The notes under the pieces were generated by a model. It had not been told where the DNA came from and did no database searches. It saw nothing but the letters and a program-made list of their open reading frames with translations. Source: an uncultured Chitinophagaceae bacterium (lineage in GTDB: Bacteria > Bacteroidota > Bacteroidia > Chitinophagales > Chitinophagaceae). Taken from it: 28,335 nucleotides of DNA. Shown here in pieces: positions 15,278 through 25,200 of this stretch (position 1 is the first letter of the stretch; each line of letters opens with the position of its first letter). The position numbers were made by a program, and so were the translations under genes. The stretch spans positions 1 to 28,335 of the forward strand of contig CAKZFX010000018.1 in NCBI GenBank assembly GCA_936908745.1, in the 5' to 3' direction.

Positions 15278-15313
15278 GCCTTCCTGGAATTCTTTCCGGG
15301 AAGGCGCTTTTTT
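15278..15313 (+). terminator. Rho-independent terminator after the czc operon
   Basis: GCCTTCC (15278-15284) pairs with GGAAGGC (15299-15305). An inner GGAA/TTCC extends the stem, and six T's follow at 15308-15313. It starts 12 bases after the czcB stop and ends the operon that began at 9100. Confidence 0.88.
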
Positions 15314-15334
15314 CAAAACCAAATACTTAACACA

Positions 15335-15727
15335 ATGAAACATTTAATTGCAATACTCGTAATGGTGCTTATCGCATTGGCTGCCGCAGCCCAAGATTAT
15401 GTGCGTTTACGGAATGGCAAAACTATTGAAGGTAAAGTTGCCGAAGTGGGTGTTACTGAGATAAAGTATTATAAGAGTGAACATAGCGGCAATGGGCCTG
15501 TCTACGTCGTTTCGAAAGCAGAGGTCGCCGAAATTCTATATCAAAGCGGAGTTACAGAGAAATTCAATTCTTCTGACCCCGCTTCAAATAGCCAAATAGG
15601 CAATCCGCATGTAGTAGTAATCGAACAACCGAGTCGTTATTACAGGCGCCGTCCTATTATATCCCTACATCTTGGTAGCAGAATCTTGCCTTCGCGGCAT
15701 CATGGGATATTCCGCCAGCATCACTAG
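15335..15727 (+). CDS. small exported protein with a beta-rich N-terminal domain, unknown function
   Basis: 130 residues. A clear signal peptide (MKHLIAILVMVLIALAAAAQ) is followed by a small beta-type domain (DYVRLRNGKTIEGKV, then VTEIKYYKSE and VYVVSKAEVAEI) to about residue 70. This pattern, an LRNG..I.GKV start followed by an I.YY strand, recurs in exported Bacteroidota proteins of unknown role. The last 30 residues are Arg/His-rich and of odd composition. A second frame stays open past the stop to 15764, so a shifted C-terminus is possible but not demonstrated. It is the first gene after the czc terminator, 21 bases on, and no promoter was recognised. Confidence 0.6.
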   Translation: MKHLIAILVMVLIALAAAAQDYVRLRNGKTIEGKVAEVGVTEIKYYKSEHSGNGPVYVVSKAEVAEILYQSGVTEKFNSSDPASNSQIGNPHVVVIEQPSRYYRRRPIISLHLGSRILPSRHHGIFRQHH

Positions 15728-15768
15728 AGAAATTGCTGAAGGTTTCAGAATAGCAAAACATTAATAAC

Positions 15769-16221
15769 ATGCTTCATATCCTACCATTTACGCATAGAAA
15801 TGTGATAGCAACAAGGGCAAATGATATATTGGGAATAAAAGATTATGAAAAAATTCATCCATTCATTCACAATATTATTAATGCTGGTCAGAAAGTGCGC
15901 TGGTATTTTGAAATGGAAGATGATCGGCTGGTAGAAACAGCATCGTTTTGGGAAGATGGAATCATCGAGGTAAACTACGGTAAAATGAATTTTACTCATG
16001 CCGAAGATATTGAGAAGATCGCGATCGTGGGACCCGCCAAATGGGAAAAATGGATGCGTTCAGTAATGATGCCATTTGCAACCGCGGAGCTAAAATATTT
16101 TGATATAGAGGAGGCAAACTTTGCGAAAGAATGGATCGTAAATCCGTTGAGTATAGCATCGCAGGAAAATACCTCCGTTAAGTCAAAAGATACCCGTAAT
16201 GATTCAATAGGACAATCATGA
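15769..16221 (+). CDS. SpoIIAA-like (STAS-related) protein
   Basis: 150 residues. The C-terminal two thirds match the SpoIIAA-like family (PF11964 type). Markers are a GIKDYEKIHPFI segment (about residues 22-33), VRWYFEME, NFTHAEDIEKIAIVGPAKWEKWM (about residues 74-96), and PFATAELKYFDIEEANFAKEWI. Proteins of this family have the STAS/SpoIIAA fold; substrates and partners are generally unknown. No signal peptide is present, so it is cytoplasmic. The stop overlaps the next start (ATGA at 16218), implying coupled translation with the 321-residue helical protein. The family often lies beside membrane transporters, and here a bestrophin-like channel and MgtC follow. Confidence 0.8.
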   Translation: MLHILPFTHRNVIATRANDILGIKDYEKIHPFIHNIINAGQKVRWYFEMEDDRLVETASFWEDGIIEVNYGKMNFTHAEDIEKIAIVGPAKWEKWMRSVMMPFATAELKYFDIEEANFAKEWIVNPLSIASQENTSVKSKDTRNDSIGQS

Positions 16222-17183
16222 ATATCCTGCAGTTTATATTCCATTACCATCAGCGACGCTTAGCCGATATGCTGGAGATAGCTTCAAAACAGGAAGATAT
16301 AGGTTTTTGGTTTGCTGTAGATGGAATTCGGCAGCCTATCATTATGTTAGAGGGGTGGACAAGAATTTGCCAGCATATTTATCAGGATGAGATCTTTAAA
16401 AAGTGGAACGAAATTTATAAGGAGTTGCAAGAAAAGATAGGAGAATTACAGCATTACTGGGAGGCAGAAAGGCAAATGTTCCAAATGAACTCTATCCCGG
16501 ATGCAGTTAAAAAGGAATTGAATGAGCTAGTTGTCCTCCGCAAAGCGACACTTGAAATTGTACTTATCGCTGGTGGATGGCTGTACGATAATCAGGTCGG
16601 ATTAATGAATAAGCAACTCAGCCATTTTGATTGGGGTAATGATGAAGAAACCATTGATAAAATGGAGATCTTTTACATCAACCAGGTTGAACTACTCGGT
16701 GAACAGGAAGAATTTAATTTTTCAGATGTCAAAGGCGATTTAAGGGAACTGAGGCATAAGTTAAGATGGCTGTGTATCTATCCCCATGCAACGCTTGGGC
16801 TTTTTTCATATTCTCCTTTTTCCGAGACGCGAAATCTCACAAGAATGAAAAAGTACATGGCAGATAAAGTTGAACAATCTCCGTACGCAATATTGCCAAC
16901 ATTACTGAAAGAAGAGCATCAGATTTTGGTTGATAAGTACGCTTTGTTATCTGTTAATTGGATAGTTGAAAAGCTAGGTAAATTTTATCGTACTGGATTA
17001 AAGGAAATAATATTAAGAGAAGCTATAAAAGAATCGGGGATGTTTTCGCCAGATACGGATAAGCAAAATAGTTATAAGCTGCTGGGGCATAGTCAGCCGA
17101 GAATGGACATCCTGCTTTCTGTGTCAAGCACGGTAACATCCTTGTATTTCCAGGAAAAGAATATTGAGTCATTATTAGTATAA
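16218..17183 (+). CDS. unknown helical protein, weakly CHAD-like
   Basis: 321 residues, predicted almost entirely helical, with no signal peptide or membrane helix. The segment D174-LRELR-H180-KLR-W at the start of the second half resembles the Arg/His-rich helix of CHAD domains, which bind polyphosphate or phosphate-rich partners. The rest of the sequence gives no clear second CHAD repeat, so the assignment is weak. It overlaps the SpoIIAA-like gene by 4 bases and is followed 14 bases later by the bestrophin gene, so it belongs to a tight operon of mostly ion-transport genes. I cannot give a function. Confidence 0.55.
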   Translation: MNILQFIFHYHQRRLADMLEIASKQEDIGFWFAVDGIRQPIIMLEGWTRICQHIYQDEIFKKWNEIYKELQEKIGELQHYWEAERQMFQMNSIPDAVKKELNELVVLRKATLEIVLIAGGWLYDNQVGLMNKQLSHFDWGNDEETIDKMEIFYINQVELLGEQEEFNFSDVKGDLRELRHKLRWLCIYPHATLGLFSYSPFSETRNLTRMKKYMADKVEQSPYAILPTLLKEEHQILVDKYALLSVNWIVEKLGKFYRTGLKEIILREAIKESGMFSPDTDKQNSYKLLGHSQPRMDILLSVSSTVTSLYFQEKNIESLLV

Positions 17184-17197
17184 TAAAATGAAATAAA

Positions 17198-18082
17198 ATG
17201 CTGCTTAACAAACGTATTTCGGTACTCTTTTTTTTAGACGCTATCAAAAAGGATTTGATCGTCGTCATACTTTATGCATTCATAATTGGCTTCGCTGACC
17301 AGTACGCATTTCTTAGCAAAATTGAAGTGCCTATCGCAATAACTTCCTCGTTAGGTACTGCGGTTGTTTTGCTGCTGGCTTTTAGAATTAACCAGTCATA
17401 TGAACGTTGGTGGGAAGCAAGGTCGATCTGGGGCGCTGTTGTTAACGATTCCCGGACACTGGTGAGACAAATGCAGTCATTCAGCAGCGGCAATACACCT
17501 GACGGATTTGTCAATAAACTGGCGGAGAGGCAATCCGTTTGGTGCTACGCACTCGGAGAACACTTAAGAAAATTGTCCTGGAGTAGCCGTGTGCAGGCCT
17601 ACATTCAAAAAGAAAAGATAAAGGAGGATCATTTACCTAATGCACTACTGTCAGCCCATAGCCTGCAAATAAAGGAAGCCTATACAATGGGCTATATCAA
17701 TAGCTATCAACAAGTGCAGTTAGATTCTACCATAGCGAGACTTTGTGATGCTATGGGAAAATGCGAGAGAATAAAATCAACAGTTTTTCCAAAATCATAC
17801 AGCCTGCTTATTCACTTTATAATTTATGTATTTGCAACACTACTTCCATTTGGTCTTGATGATAAATATATCGCTGTTGAGATAGGATTAACCATACTCA
17901 TCCCCTCTGTTTTTATAGCAATAGAAAAAACGTCCATTTTAATGCAAGACCCTTTTGAAAACCTGCCGCTTGACACACCTATGACTGCGCTTGCAACAAC
18001 TATCGAGAGAAATATCAGATCGATGACCGGTGAACCCGAGATGCATATTATCCAGCAAAACGACGCATACTATCAACTGTAA
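17198..18082 (+). CDS. bestrophin-family ion channel (UPF0187)
   Basis: 294 residues. The hallmark FRINQSYERWWEARSIWG (about residues 66-83) and a preceding TSSLGTAVVLLL helix are diagnostic of bacterial bestrophins. Further hydrophobic segments lie near residues 15-35 and 200-245, and the end carries the conserved DPFENLPLDTPM segment. Bacterial homologues form pentameric channels in the inner membrane; cation selectivity has been reported for a bacterial member, while animal relatives pass chloride. The start MLLNKRIS fits the family. It lies between the helical protein and the MgtC gene in one run of same-strand genes. Confidence 0.9.
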   Translation: MLLNKRISVLFFLDAIKKDLIVVILYAFIIGFADQYAFLSKIEVPIAITSSLGTAVVLLLAFRINQSYERWWEARSIWGAVVNDSRTLVRQMQSFSSGNTPDGFVNKLAERQSVWCYALGEHLRKLSWSSRVQAYIQKEKIKEDHLPNALLSAHSLQIKEAYTMGYINSYQQVQLDSTIARLCDAMGKCERIKSTVFPKSYSLLIHFIIYVFATLLPFGLDDKYIAVEIGLTILIPSVFIAIEKTSILMQDPFENLPLDTPMTALATTIERNIRSMTGEPEMHIIQQNDAYYQL

Positions 18083-18113
18083 TTCGCCTGCTTAATTCTA
18101 AAACATCTTGACT

Positions 18114-18575
18114 ATGGATTGGAACACAGAATTAACCTTAATTATACGCACTCTTGTTGCAACCTTAATTGGGGGAATAATTGGTTTTGAGAGGGAACTT
18201 CATGGCAGAGAAGCAGGTAGCAGAACGTATGCTGCCGTTGCACTCGGCTCCTGCACATTTGGATTGATCTCGCAGCATGTAGGACCTGTTATTGATACTC
18301 GTATAGCAGCAAACATTGTCACTGGGATAGGGTTTTTAGGAGCCGGGATAATTTTTAAGGATAATAATCGCGTGTCGGGGTTAACCACAAGTGCTACAAT
18401 CTGGAGTACAGCGGCAATGGCGTTGGCAATTGCATTTGGGATGTACCTGCTTGGTATACTTACCGGCATCTTAATATTTGCCATTTTGGTTTTGCATGAT
18501 TTACCGGCATGGCAGCGGTTTAAAAACAAATTCAGAAAAAAACATCATAACCACACCAACCATGGAACAGAATAA
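18114..18575 (+). CDS. MgtC/SapB-family membrane protein
   Basis: 153 residues. Four helices carry the family motifs GGIIGFERELHGREAGSRTY (about residues 19-38) and NIVTGIGFLGAGIIFKD. The C-terminus ends in a His/Lys-rich tail (KKHHNHTNHGTE). MgtC/SapB proteins act in Mg2+ adaptation and envelope stress, partly by modulating other membrane ATPases in organisms where this is known. The ATG at 18114 is preferred to a TTG two codons earlier (18108). The 3' end overlaps the metal ATPase start by 14 bases, so the two are translationally coupled; this is informative because MgtC is often a partner of P-type ATPases. Confidence 0.88.
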   Translation: MDWNTELTLIIRTLVATLIGGIIGFERELHGREAGSRTYAAVALGSCTFGLISQHVGPVIDTRIAANIVTGIGFLGAGIIFKDNNRVSGLTTSATIWSTAAMALAIAFGMYLLGILTGILIFAILVLHDLPAWQRFKNKFRKKHHNHTNHGTE

Positions 18576-20634
18576 TAATACACCCCAGCAGCAGGCAGAT
18601 GATAAATCAGCCGGAAAAGTAATACCGATTAAAAAGAAAGAACATGATCACGGCAGTGAAGGAGACCATGATCATGCGCACGAGCACGGTGGTCCTTTTG
18701 GAAAACGAAGTGAGTTTATATTCTCGTTATTGTGCGGAGTATTCCTTCTTACGGGCTATTTATTGGAACGTTGGGGAACTTCGTTGCCTGGTTGGGTGTC
18801 ATTGAGTTGTTATATAGCTGCCTTTTTCTTCGGCGGATTCTATACTCTGCAGGAAGCGATACAGGTCATTCGAAAAGGAAAATTCGAAATAGACTTTCTA
18901 ATGCTCGTGGCAGCAGCAGGTGCAGCATCACTTGGTGAATGGCCGGAAGGAGCGTTATTATTATTTTTATTTAGCCTTGGCCACGCACTGGAAAATATTG
19001 CTATGGAAAAGGCGCGCAAGTCTATCGAAGCACTTGCAGGACTTGCACCGAAGACCGCTATTGTAAGAAGAGATGGAAAGCAGCAGGAAATTCAGATTAC
19101 CGATCTTAAGAAAGGTGATATTGTCGTTGTAAAGCCTAACAGTAAAATTCCTTCTGACGGAGTGGTGATATCAGGCAGCAGTGCAGTTAACCAGGCACCA
19201 ATTACTGGGGAAAGTATCCCCGTAGATAAAACTCCCGTAGATAATCCGGACGCAGATTTCAGCGATGATAAAAAAATACCAAAAGAGCATAAAGTCTTTG
19301 CCGGTACAATCAATGGCGCAAGTGTTCTTGAAATTAAAACACTAAAGGAAGCAAAGGACTCAACCCTCTCGCGCGTCGTGCAAATGGTAAAAGAAGCAGA
19401 GCAGCAGCAATCGCCAACCCAGATATTTACTAAGAAAATTGAGCGGTACTATGTGCCTGCAGTTCTGATCTTGGTGGCATTACTGATGGGCGCCTTCCTT
19501 GTAATAGATGAACCATTCAGTGCAAGCTTTTACCGCGCAATGGCTGTTCTTGTAGCTGCAAGTCCCTGCGCACTTGCTATATCAACACCAAGTGCCGTTT
19601 TAAGTGGTGTTGCAAGAGCAGCAAAAGTGGGTGTCTTGATTAAAGGCGGAAGACCGCTTGAAGATTTGGGAGTACTTACCGCTGTTGCATTTGATAAAAC
19701 AGGAACGCTTACAGAAGGCAAACCTAAGCTTACGAAAGTGGTTGCATTTAACGGTGTCAGTGAGACGGAGCTTTTAATGGCGGCTGTAGCAGTGGAAAGG
19801 TTAAGTGATCATCCTCTTGCGGGTGCTATTGTCAAGGGAGGTCTTGAAAAATTGGGAGATACCCAGATTGACGAAGCAGGAGACTTGAAAGCTGTGATGG
19901 GAAAGGGAATAGAAGCCTACTACCAGGGACAAAAAATAACTATAGGTAATGATGAAATTTATCGAGCAGAAAATGGAGATTCCTCATTACCGGATGATAT
20001 TTTAAAACAAGTGGAACAATTACAACTTGAAGGCAACACCAGCATGGTTGTAAAGCGCGGTGATACGTTCATCGGAATACTCGGAGTGATGGACGTTCCA
20101 AGGAAGGAAGCTGCCGATGTTTTAAAGGAGTTAAAGAAGATTGGCATAAAGAAAATGGTAATGCTTACCGGGGATAATCAGCGGGTTGCCGATGCAATTG
20201 CCAAACAGATCGGATTGACAGATGCTCAGGGTGACTTATTGCCAGAAGAAAAAGTATCAGCTATTAATCTGTTGCGTAAGCAGGAAAATAAATTAGCCAT
20301 GGTCGGTGATGGAGTAAATGATGCTCCGGCAATGGCTAAAAGTACAGTTGGGATTGCTATGGGAGCAGCGGGCAGTGATGTAGCACTGGAAACTGCTGAC
20401 ATAGCTCTAATGGCTGACAAATTGGAGAATCTACCATTTGCAATTGGTCTTAGCAGAAAAAGCAAGGCAATCATTCGTCAGAATCTTGTTGTAAGCTTAG
20501 GCGTAGTTGCTGTGCTTATTCCATTAACCATTCTTGGAGTTGCGAATATCGGTCCAGCTATAGCAGCGCATGAAGGTTCGACACTTTTGGTTGTAGGCAA
20601 TGCTTTGCGATTATTAGCATATAAGAAGAAATAG
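18562..20634 (+). CDS. P1B-4-type heavy-metal P-type ATPase (CoaT/CtpD-like) with His-rich N-terminus
   Basis: 690 residues, all motifs intact: T215GES actuator motif, D378KTGTLT phosphorylation site, MLTGDNQ, and VGDGVNDAP. The membrane metal-site motif is S334-P-C336 rather than CPC, and the last helix has H670-EGST. Together these define subgroup P1B-4, exporters of Co2+, Fe2+, Ni2+ or Zn2+ from the cytoplasm. There is no CxxC metal-binding domain; instead residues 27-44 have six His (EHDHG...HDHAHEHGG), a likely metal sensor or buffer. The ATG at 18562 is used because a longer frame would run far into the MgtC gene. It overlaps MgtC by 14 bases. A DUF2279-type gene follows 17 bases later. 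Confidence 0.93.
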   Translation: MEQNNNTPQQQADDKSAGKVIPIKKKEHDHGSEGDHDHAHEHGGPFGKRSEFIFSLLCGVFLLTGYLLERWGTSLPGWVSLSCYIAAFFFGGFYTLQEAIQVIRKGKFEIDFLMLVAAAGAASLGEWPEGALLLFLFSLGHALENIAMEKARKSIEALAGLAPKTAIVRRDGKQQEIQITDLKKGDIVVVKPNSKIPSDGVVISGSSAVNQAPITGESIPVDKTPVDNPDADFSDDKKIPKEHKVFAGTINGASVLEIKTLKEAKDSTLSRVVQMVKEAEQQQSPTQIFTKKIERYYVPAVLILVALLMGAFLVIDEPFSASFYRAMAVLVAASPCALAISTPSAVLSGVARAAKVGVLIKGGRPLEDLGVLTAVAFDKTGTLTEGKPKLTKVVAFNGVSETELLMAAVAVERLSDHPLAGAIVKGGLEKLGDTQIDEAGDLKAVMGKGIEAYYQGQKITIGNDEIYRAENGDSSLPDDILKQVEQLQLEGNTSMVVKRGDTFIGILGVMDVPRKEAADVLKELKKIGIKKMVMLTGDNQRVADAIAKQIGLTDAQGDLLPEEKVSAINLLRKQENKLAMVGDGVNDAPAMAKSTVGIAMGAAGSDVALETADIALMADKLENLPFAIGLSRKSKAIIRQNLVVSLGVVAVLIPLTILGVANIGPAIAAHEGSTLLVVGNALRLLAYKKK

Positions 20635-20651
20635 GTTAATTAAATATTAGC

Positions 20652-21614
20652 ATGTATCGGATCCATTTTATTTTTCTGTTTCTGCTGTATCTAAACAGGG
20701 ATGCGGCAGCATGGGTTGCTGAACCGGTGATGGAGAAAACTGATACTACTATCAAGCTTAAGAATCCAGGAACTATTGGTAGTCGAAAATTTCTTGTTGC
20801 AGGTGTATCGTTAACCGGGCTAACGTCATCGTTCATTTTATTGAATGATGAATGGTACAAAGATTATGCAAGAACACCTCTCCATTCATTCGATGATTCG
20901 AAAGAGTGGTTGCAAATGGATAAGATGGGCCATGCATGGACTACCTACAATAGTTCATTGCTAGCCTGTAAGGCTTGGAGATGGGCTGGTGTGTCAAAAA
21001 GTACTGCTTTGGTTCTCGGAAGTTTAACAAGCTTAAGCTATCTGACTGCAATTGAATACCTGGATGGTCGATCTGCAAAATGGGGATGGAGTTGGAGTGA
21101 TATGGCGGCAAACCTAAGCGGAGTTGCAGCATTTGTATCTCAGGAAATATTTGCTGGAGAACAACGGATCAGAATAAAATTCTCATCTCGCAAAGAAAAT
21201 TATTTAAATGAATTATTGCCAAGAGCAAATGAACTTTTTGGGACCTCATTGGGGTCGCGGGTTTTGAAAGATTACAATGGGCAGACGTATTGGCTAAGCA
21301 TAAATGTGAATTCATGGATGAACAAAAAAATGAATCCAAACTGGCTAAACATTGCTATCGGAACTGGTGCGCAAGGAATGCTTGGAGGTTTTGATAACCG
21401 GTCATTCGACAACGATGGCCACCTTGTTTTTGACAGGACAGATATTAGAAGATTCAGGCAGTGGTACTTATCACTTGATGTCGATTTATCAAAGATAAAG
21501 ACGAGTAGAAAGGCAGTGCGTACGCTGCTGGACGCGCTGAATATTCTAAAAATTCCATTTCCAACACTGGAATACAGTCGAAATGGTTTAAAAGGTCACC
21601 TGTTACACTTTTAA
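20652..21614 (+). CDS. DUF2279-type (YfiM-like) envelope protein
   Basis: 320 residues. An N-terminal hydrophobic segment (about residues 3-20) is followed by another near 47-63. Then comes the DUF2279 core: DEWYKDY, DKMGHAWTTYNSS (about residues 96-108), YLTAIEYLDGRSAKWGWSWSD and a Gly/Ala-rich helix. The family has a conserved His and acidic residues and is predicted to be membrane-associated, with unknown function. The C-terminal third is strand-rich and lacks a named domain. It starts 17 bases after the P1B-4 ATPase stop, so co-transcription is likely. Confidence 0.8.
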   Translation: MYRIHFIFLFLLYLNRDAAAWVAEPVMEKTDTTIKLKNPGTIGSRKFLVAGVSLTGLTSSFILLNDEWYKDYARTPLHSFDDSKEWLQMDKMGHAWTTYNSSLLACKAWRWAGVSKSTALVLGSLTSLSYLTAIEYLDGRSAKWGWSWSDMAANLSGVAAFVSQEIFAGEQRIRIKFSSRKENYLNELLPRANELFGTSLGSRVLKDYNGQTYWLSINVNSWMNKKMNPNWLNIAIGTGAQGMLGGFDNRSFDNDGHLVFDRTDIRRFRQWYLSLDVDLSKIKTSRKAVRTLLDALNILKIPFPTLEYSRNGLKGHLLHF

Positions 21615-21657
21615 GAAGATTGGATCAAACGTGTCCACGACTTGTAAAATTGAATGC

Positions 21658-22224
21658 ATGAGAAACACTGAAACCAAACTAATAATCATTGTTGCAATTG
21701 CGTTTACAGCAACAGCAATTGTGTTGGGCTACCTGTCTCTGGGAATTGTTCCTGCATTCCTGTTTACATTTGGCTATCTCGGTGGGCTTGTAGTGTGGAC
21801 ACTGGTTCCTTCCAGTGCTTCATTCAGGCAAATTGCTCCAGCGTTTTTTATAACCCTCGCACTTTTTATTCTTCACAAAGTCGAAGAACGCGAGATGGAC
21901 TTCTTCCCGCAACTTTCACAAATTACTGGTGTACCAGTGCCTGATGCTAATTCACCAATTGCGTTATCACTATATGGTTTAGCAACATGCTGGTTATTGA
22001 TACCATTTCTTGTTGCTAGGCGATCGCAATTCGGATATTTTTTAGCCTGGACTTTCTTCTGTTCGATGGGAATTACCGAACTGGCTCACTTTGTTCTGCC
22101 GCTTTTTAGAGATCGGCCATATGGTTACTTTCCCGGCATGTGGAGTGTATTCGGATTAGCGCCAGTCGCATGCTATGGTATGTGGTGCTTAAGCAAAAAG
22201 AAGTCTGCAAAATCTATGGCGTAA
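21658..22224 (+). CDS. HXXEE-like integral membrane protein, unknown function
   Basis: 188 residues with about five or six hydrophobic helices and very few charged residues. LHKVEEREMDFFP (about residues 71-83) contains the H-x-x-E-E pattern for which the HXXEE family is named, and TELAHFVLP (about 148-156) has a second acidic-His pair. The biochemical role of that family is not known to me. The ATG at 21658 is preferred over the GTG at 21631, which would add nine unlikely residues. It lies 43 bases after the DUF2279 gene and 23 bases before the large phosphoesterase gene. Confidence 0.65.
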   Translation: MRNTETKLIIIVAIAFTATAIVLGYLSLGIVPAFLFTFGYLGGLVVWTLVPSSASFRQIAPAFFITLALFILHKVEEREMDFFPQLSQITGVPVPDANSPIALSLYGLATCWLLIPFLVARRSQFGYFLAWTFFCSMGITELAHFVLPLFRDRPYGYFPGMWSVFGLAPVACYGMWCLSKKKSAKSMA

Positions 22225-22247
22225 AAATCAGAAAACAATATTCTAAA

Positions 22248-25200
22248 ATGAAAATGTATATGAAGAATACTATATCTACTCCATTTCGGCCCCGCGGGAT
22301 TTTAAGTATCCACTTCAAATATGTATTGAATTTTCTATTGTTTTCGTTTTCCCTTATCTCATATGCTCAAACAGACACCATTACCCAACGTATGTTTTTA
22401 ATTGGTGATGCTGGACAAATGGAAGGCGAACACCATCCTGTGCTTGAATGGCTTCGTAAAAACGTAAACTGGAACGATGAAAAAAATGCAGCTGTATTCC
22501 TTGGTGATAATATCTACCCGGATGGATTGACAGACGTTGGCGATCCCCAGTACCCACTTACCAAGAAGGTAATTGACTTACAGATGAGCCTTGTGATGGG
22601 TAAAAAAGGGAAAGTTTTTTTTGTACCAGGTAATCATGATTGGAAAGGAGGTAAAATAGGTGGATGGGAAAGGATAATCAATCAGGTTAACTATATCAAT
22701 GGGTTGCAACAAAATAATATTCAGGCTTGGCCTTTGAATGGCTGTCCGGGTCCAGTACCGATAGAGATTAACGAGAAAGTCGTGCTGGTAATGATGGACT
22801 CTCAGTGGTTTCTGCATATCAACGATAAACCTGGCCTTGAGTCAGGTTGCGGTGCAAGAACAATTGATGAGTTTACTGCCCAATTAAAAGAAATTGCCGC
22901 AACCCATAAGAATCAGTTATTGATACTTGCAATGCACCATCCGATGTATACATACGGTGTTCACGGCGGCGCCTATGGATTGCGTCAGCATTTTTTTCCT
23001 TTTTCTGATGCTATTAAAGGGCTCTACATTCCGCTTCCTGGTCTTGGTTCTGTTTACCCACTCGCGAGGGGATTATTCGGCAGCTTGCAAGACACTTATC
23101 ATCCTTTGTATAGAACAATGATAAATGAAATTGAGAACGCTTTGAAAGATCATCCAAATGTTGTGACAGCTTCTGGGCATGAACATAGCATGCAGTTAAT
23201 AGTAAAAGATAGTATTACGCAAATCGTAAGCGGATCGGCAGCCAAATTGACCAGGCTTCGTAAAGGAAAAAATAGCTTATTCTCAATGCTGGACTACGGT
23301 TTCGCCATGATCGAGGTAAGAAAAAGCGGCCAATTGGATGTTAAGTTTTATAATCTTCAAAGTAAAAATCTTGATAACCCGGTATTTTCTAAACCGTTAA
23401 AAACTATTGTACCATTTGTATCCGATGTAGCTATTGATACAACGCTCCCGGTCTTAAAGAATGTTCAGGTAGAGGCAAGTTCCAAAATGCGTTCATCCGG
23501 TTTTGAAAGACTTGTATGGGGGGGAAATTATCGGAAAGAATGGAAGCAGTTCATCTCTATCCCTATGCTGGATGTAAGTACAGAAGCTGGAGGCCTTAAA
23601 GCTATAAAACAAGACGGTGCGCTTCAGACAAAGGCTTTACTGCTTACAGAAAAAAATGGAAAGCAATGGTCATTGCGACCATTAGAAAAGTTTCCCGAAG
23701 CGGTTGTACCTGCTGATTTGCGAGCCACTCTTTCAGATGTAGTTCTTGATAAAGGAATCTCCGGTGGGTATCCTTATGCCTCTCTTTCATTGCCAATACT
23801 TGAAAAAGCTGCTGGAATTCCAGCCGTGCGTAAGAAACTGGTATATGTACCTGATGACCCGAGGCTTGACAGATTTCGTACATCGTTTAAAAATACTATG
23901 GCTCTGCTCGAAGAAAAAGAACCAATAGGGACATTTAAGACTTATTCAACCGAAGATCTCTTACTTTATCTGTCAAATGATAGTAAGTCGAGGGTTGATC
24001 AGAAGGCTGTCTTACTGGCAAGGTTAATGGACAACTTCGTTATGGATTTTGACAGGCATGAAGGCAAATGGATTTGGGCAACAAGAGACAGTGGTCAAAT
24101 CAAAATATTTACACCTATACCGAAAGAAAGCGACCAGGCATTTTTTGTTAATGAAGGGATAATGGCTTATTTCCTGCGCCAACAATGGTTCATTCCACAA
24201 ATTCAGGGATTTCGTGCCAAAGCGTACAATATAAGAACCTTCAATAAAACTGCCCGTGATTTTGATCGGTTTTTCCTTTCTGGACTTTCTGAATCGACCT
24301 GGAAACAGGTTATTGATACCTTCCTGTCTAAAATGTCAGACGAGGTTATAGAGTCCGCTTTTTCACAACAACCAGAAGAAGTGCGTCATTTGAATCTATA
24401 TTCTTTAATTCAAAAATTAAAGAAACGTAGGAAATACTTCAGAGAGGAAATGTTAAGTTATTATCGTTTTATTTCTAAAACAGTAAGCATTGCCGGAACA
24501 AGGCAACCTGAATACTACAATATTAAAAAACTAGCTGATGGTAAGGTTAGTGTTACTGTACAGCGGTTATCTATTGCTAGAACACCTATTGATACAACCT
24601 ATCAAAGACTATTTGACCCGGGGGTAACAAAAGAGTTGCGTATTTACGCGTTGGAAGGAAATGATAGCGTTGTAGTTGCAGGTAATTCAGCAACGATCAG
24701 AATTCGAATTATAGGAGGACCCGGTGACGATAATTTTATTAATCAAGGGAAAGGCAAAAAAATATTGATATATGATGCCAGCTTCGAAAACAATTCAATA
24801 TCCGATAGTCTCGCGGGATTTAAGGATATGACGAGCAGCAATCCCGAAATAAACAGGTATAACAGAACTGGTTTTAAATATAATTACATTGCCCCTGGAA
24901 CAAAAATCCACTTCAACCGCGATGAGGGGTTGAGCCTTAAACTATCTGCCGAATACTTTAGGCAAGGTTTCAGGAAAGAGCCCTATGGAATGCGCCAATA
25001 TGTTGAGTATTATAAATCTTTTCTCACTGGCAGTAACTCATTCCGCTATGAGAGTGACTTCATAAAGGCCATAAAAAACGTTGACCTTAGCATACGGGCA
25101 GATGTGAGAGCTCCGGGCTATGTCAGCAATTTCTTTGGAATTGGAAACAACACGGTGTTCGAAAAAGCTAAACCGGGCGAGATTGGATATTATCGTGTTC

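Noticed and set aside
15640..15764. Frameshift in the exported protein at 15335-15727, with the plus-one frame supplying the true C-terminus
   Set aside because: The alternate frame is open and compositionally reasonable, but no family motif or homopolymer slip site supports it.
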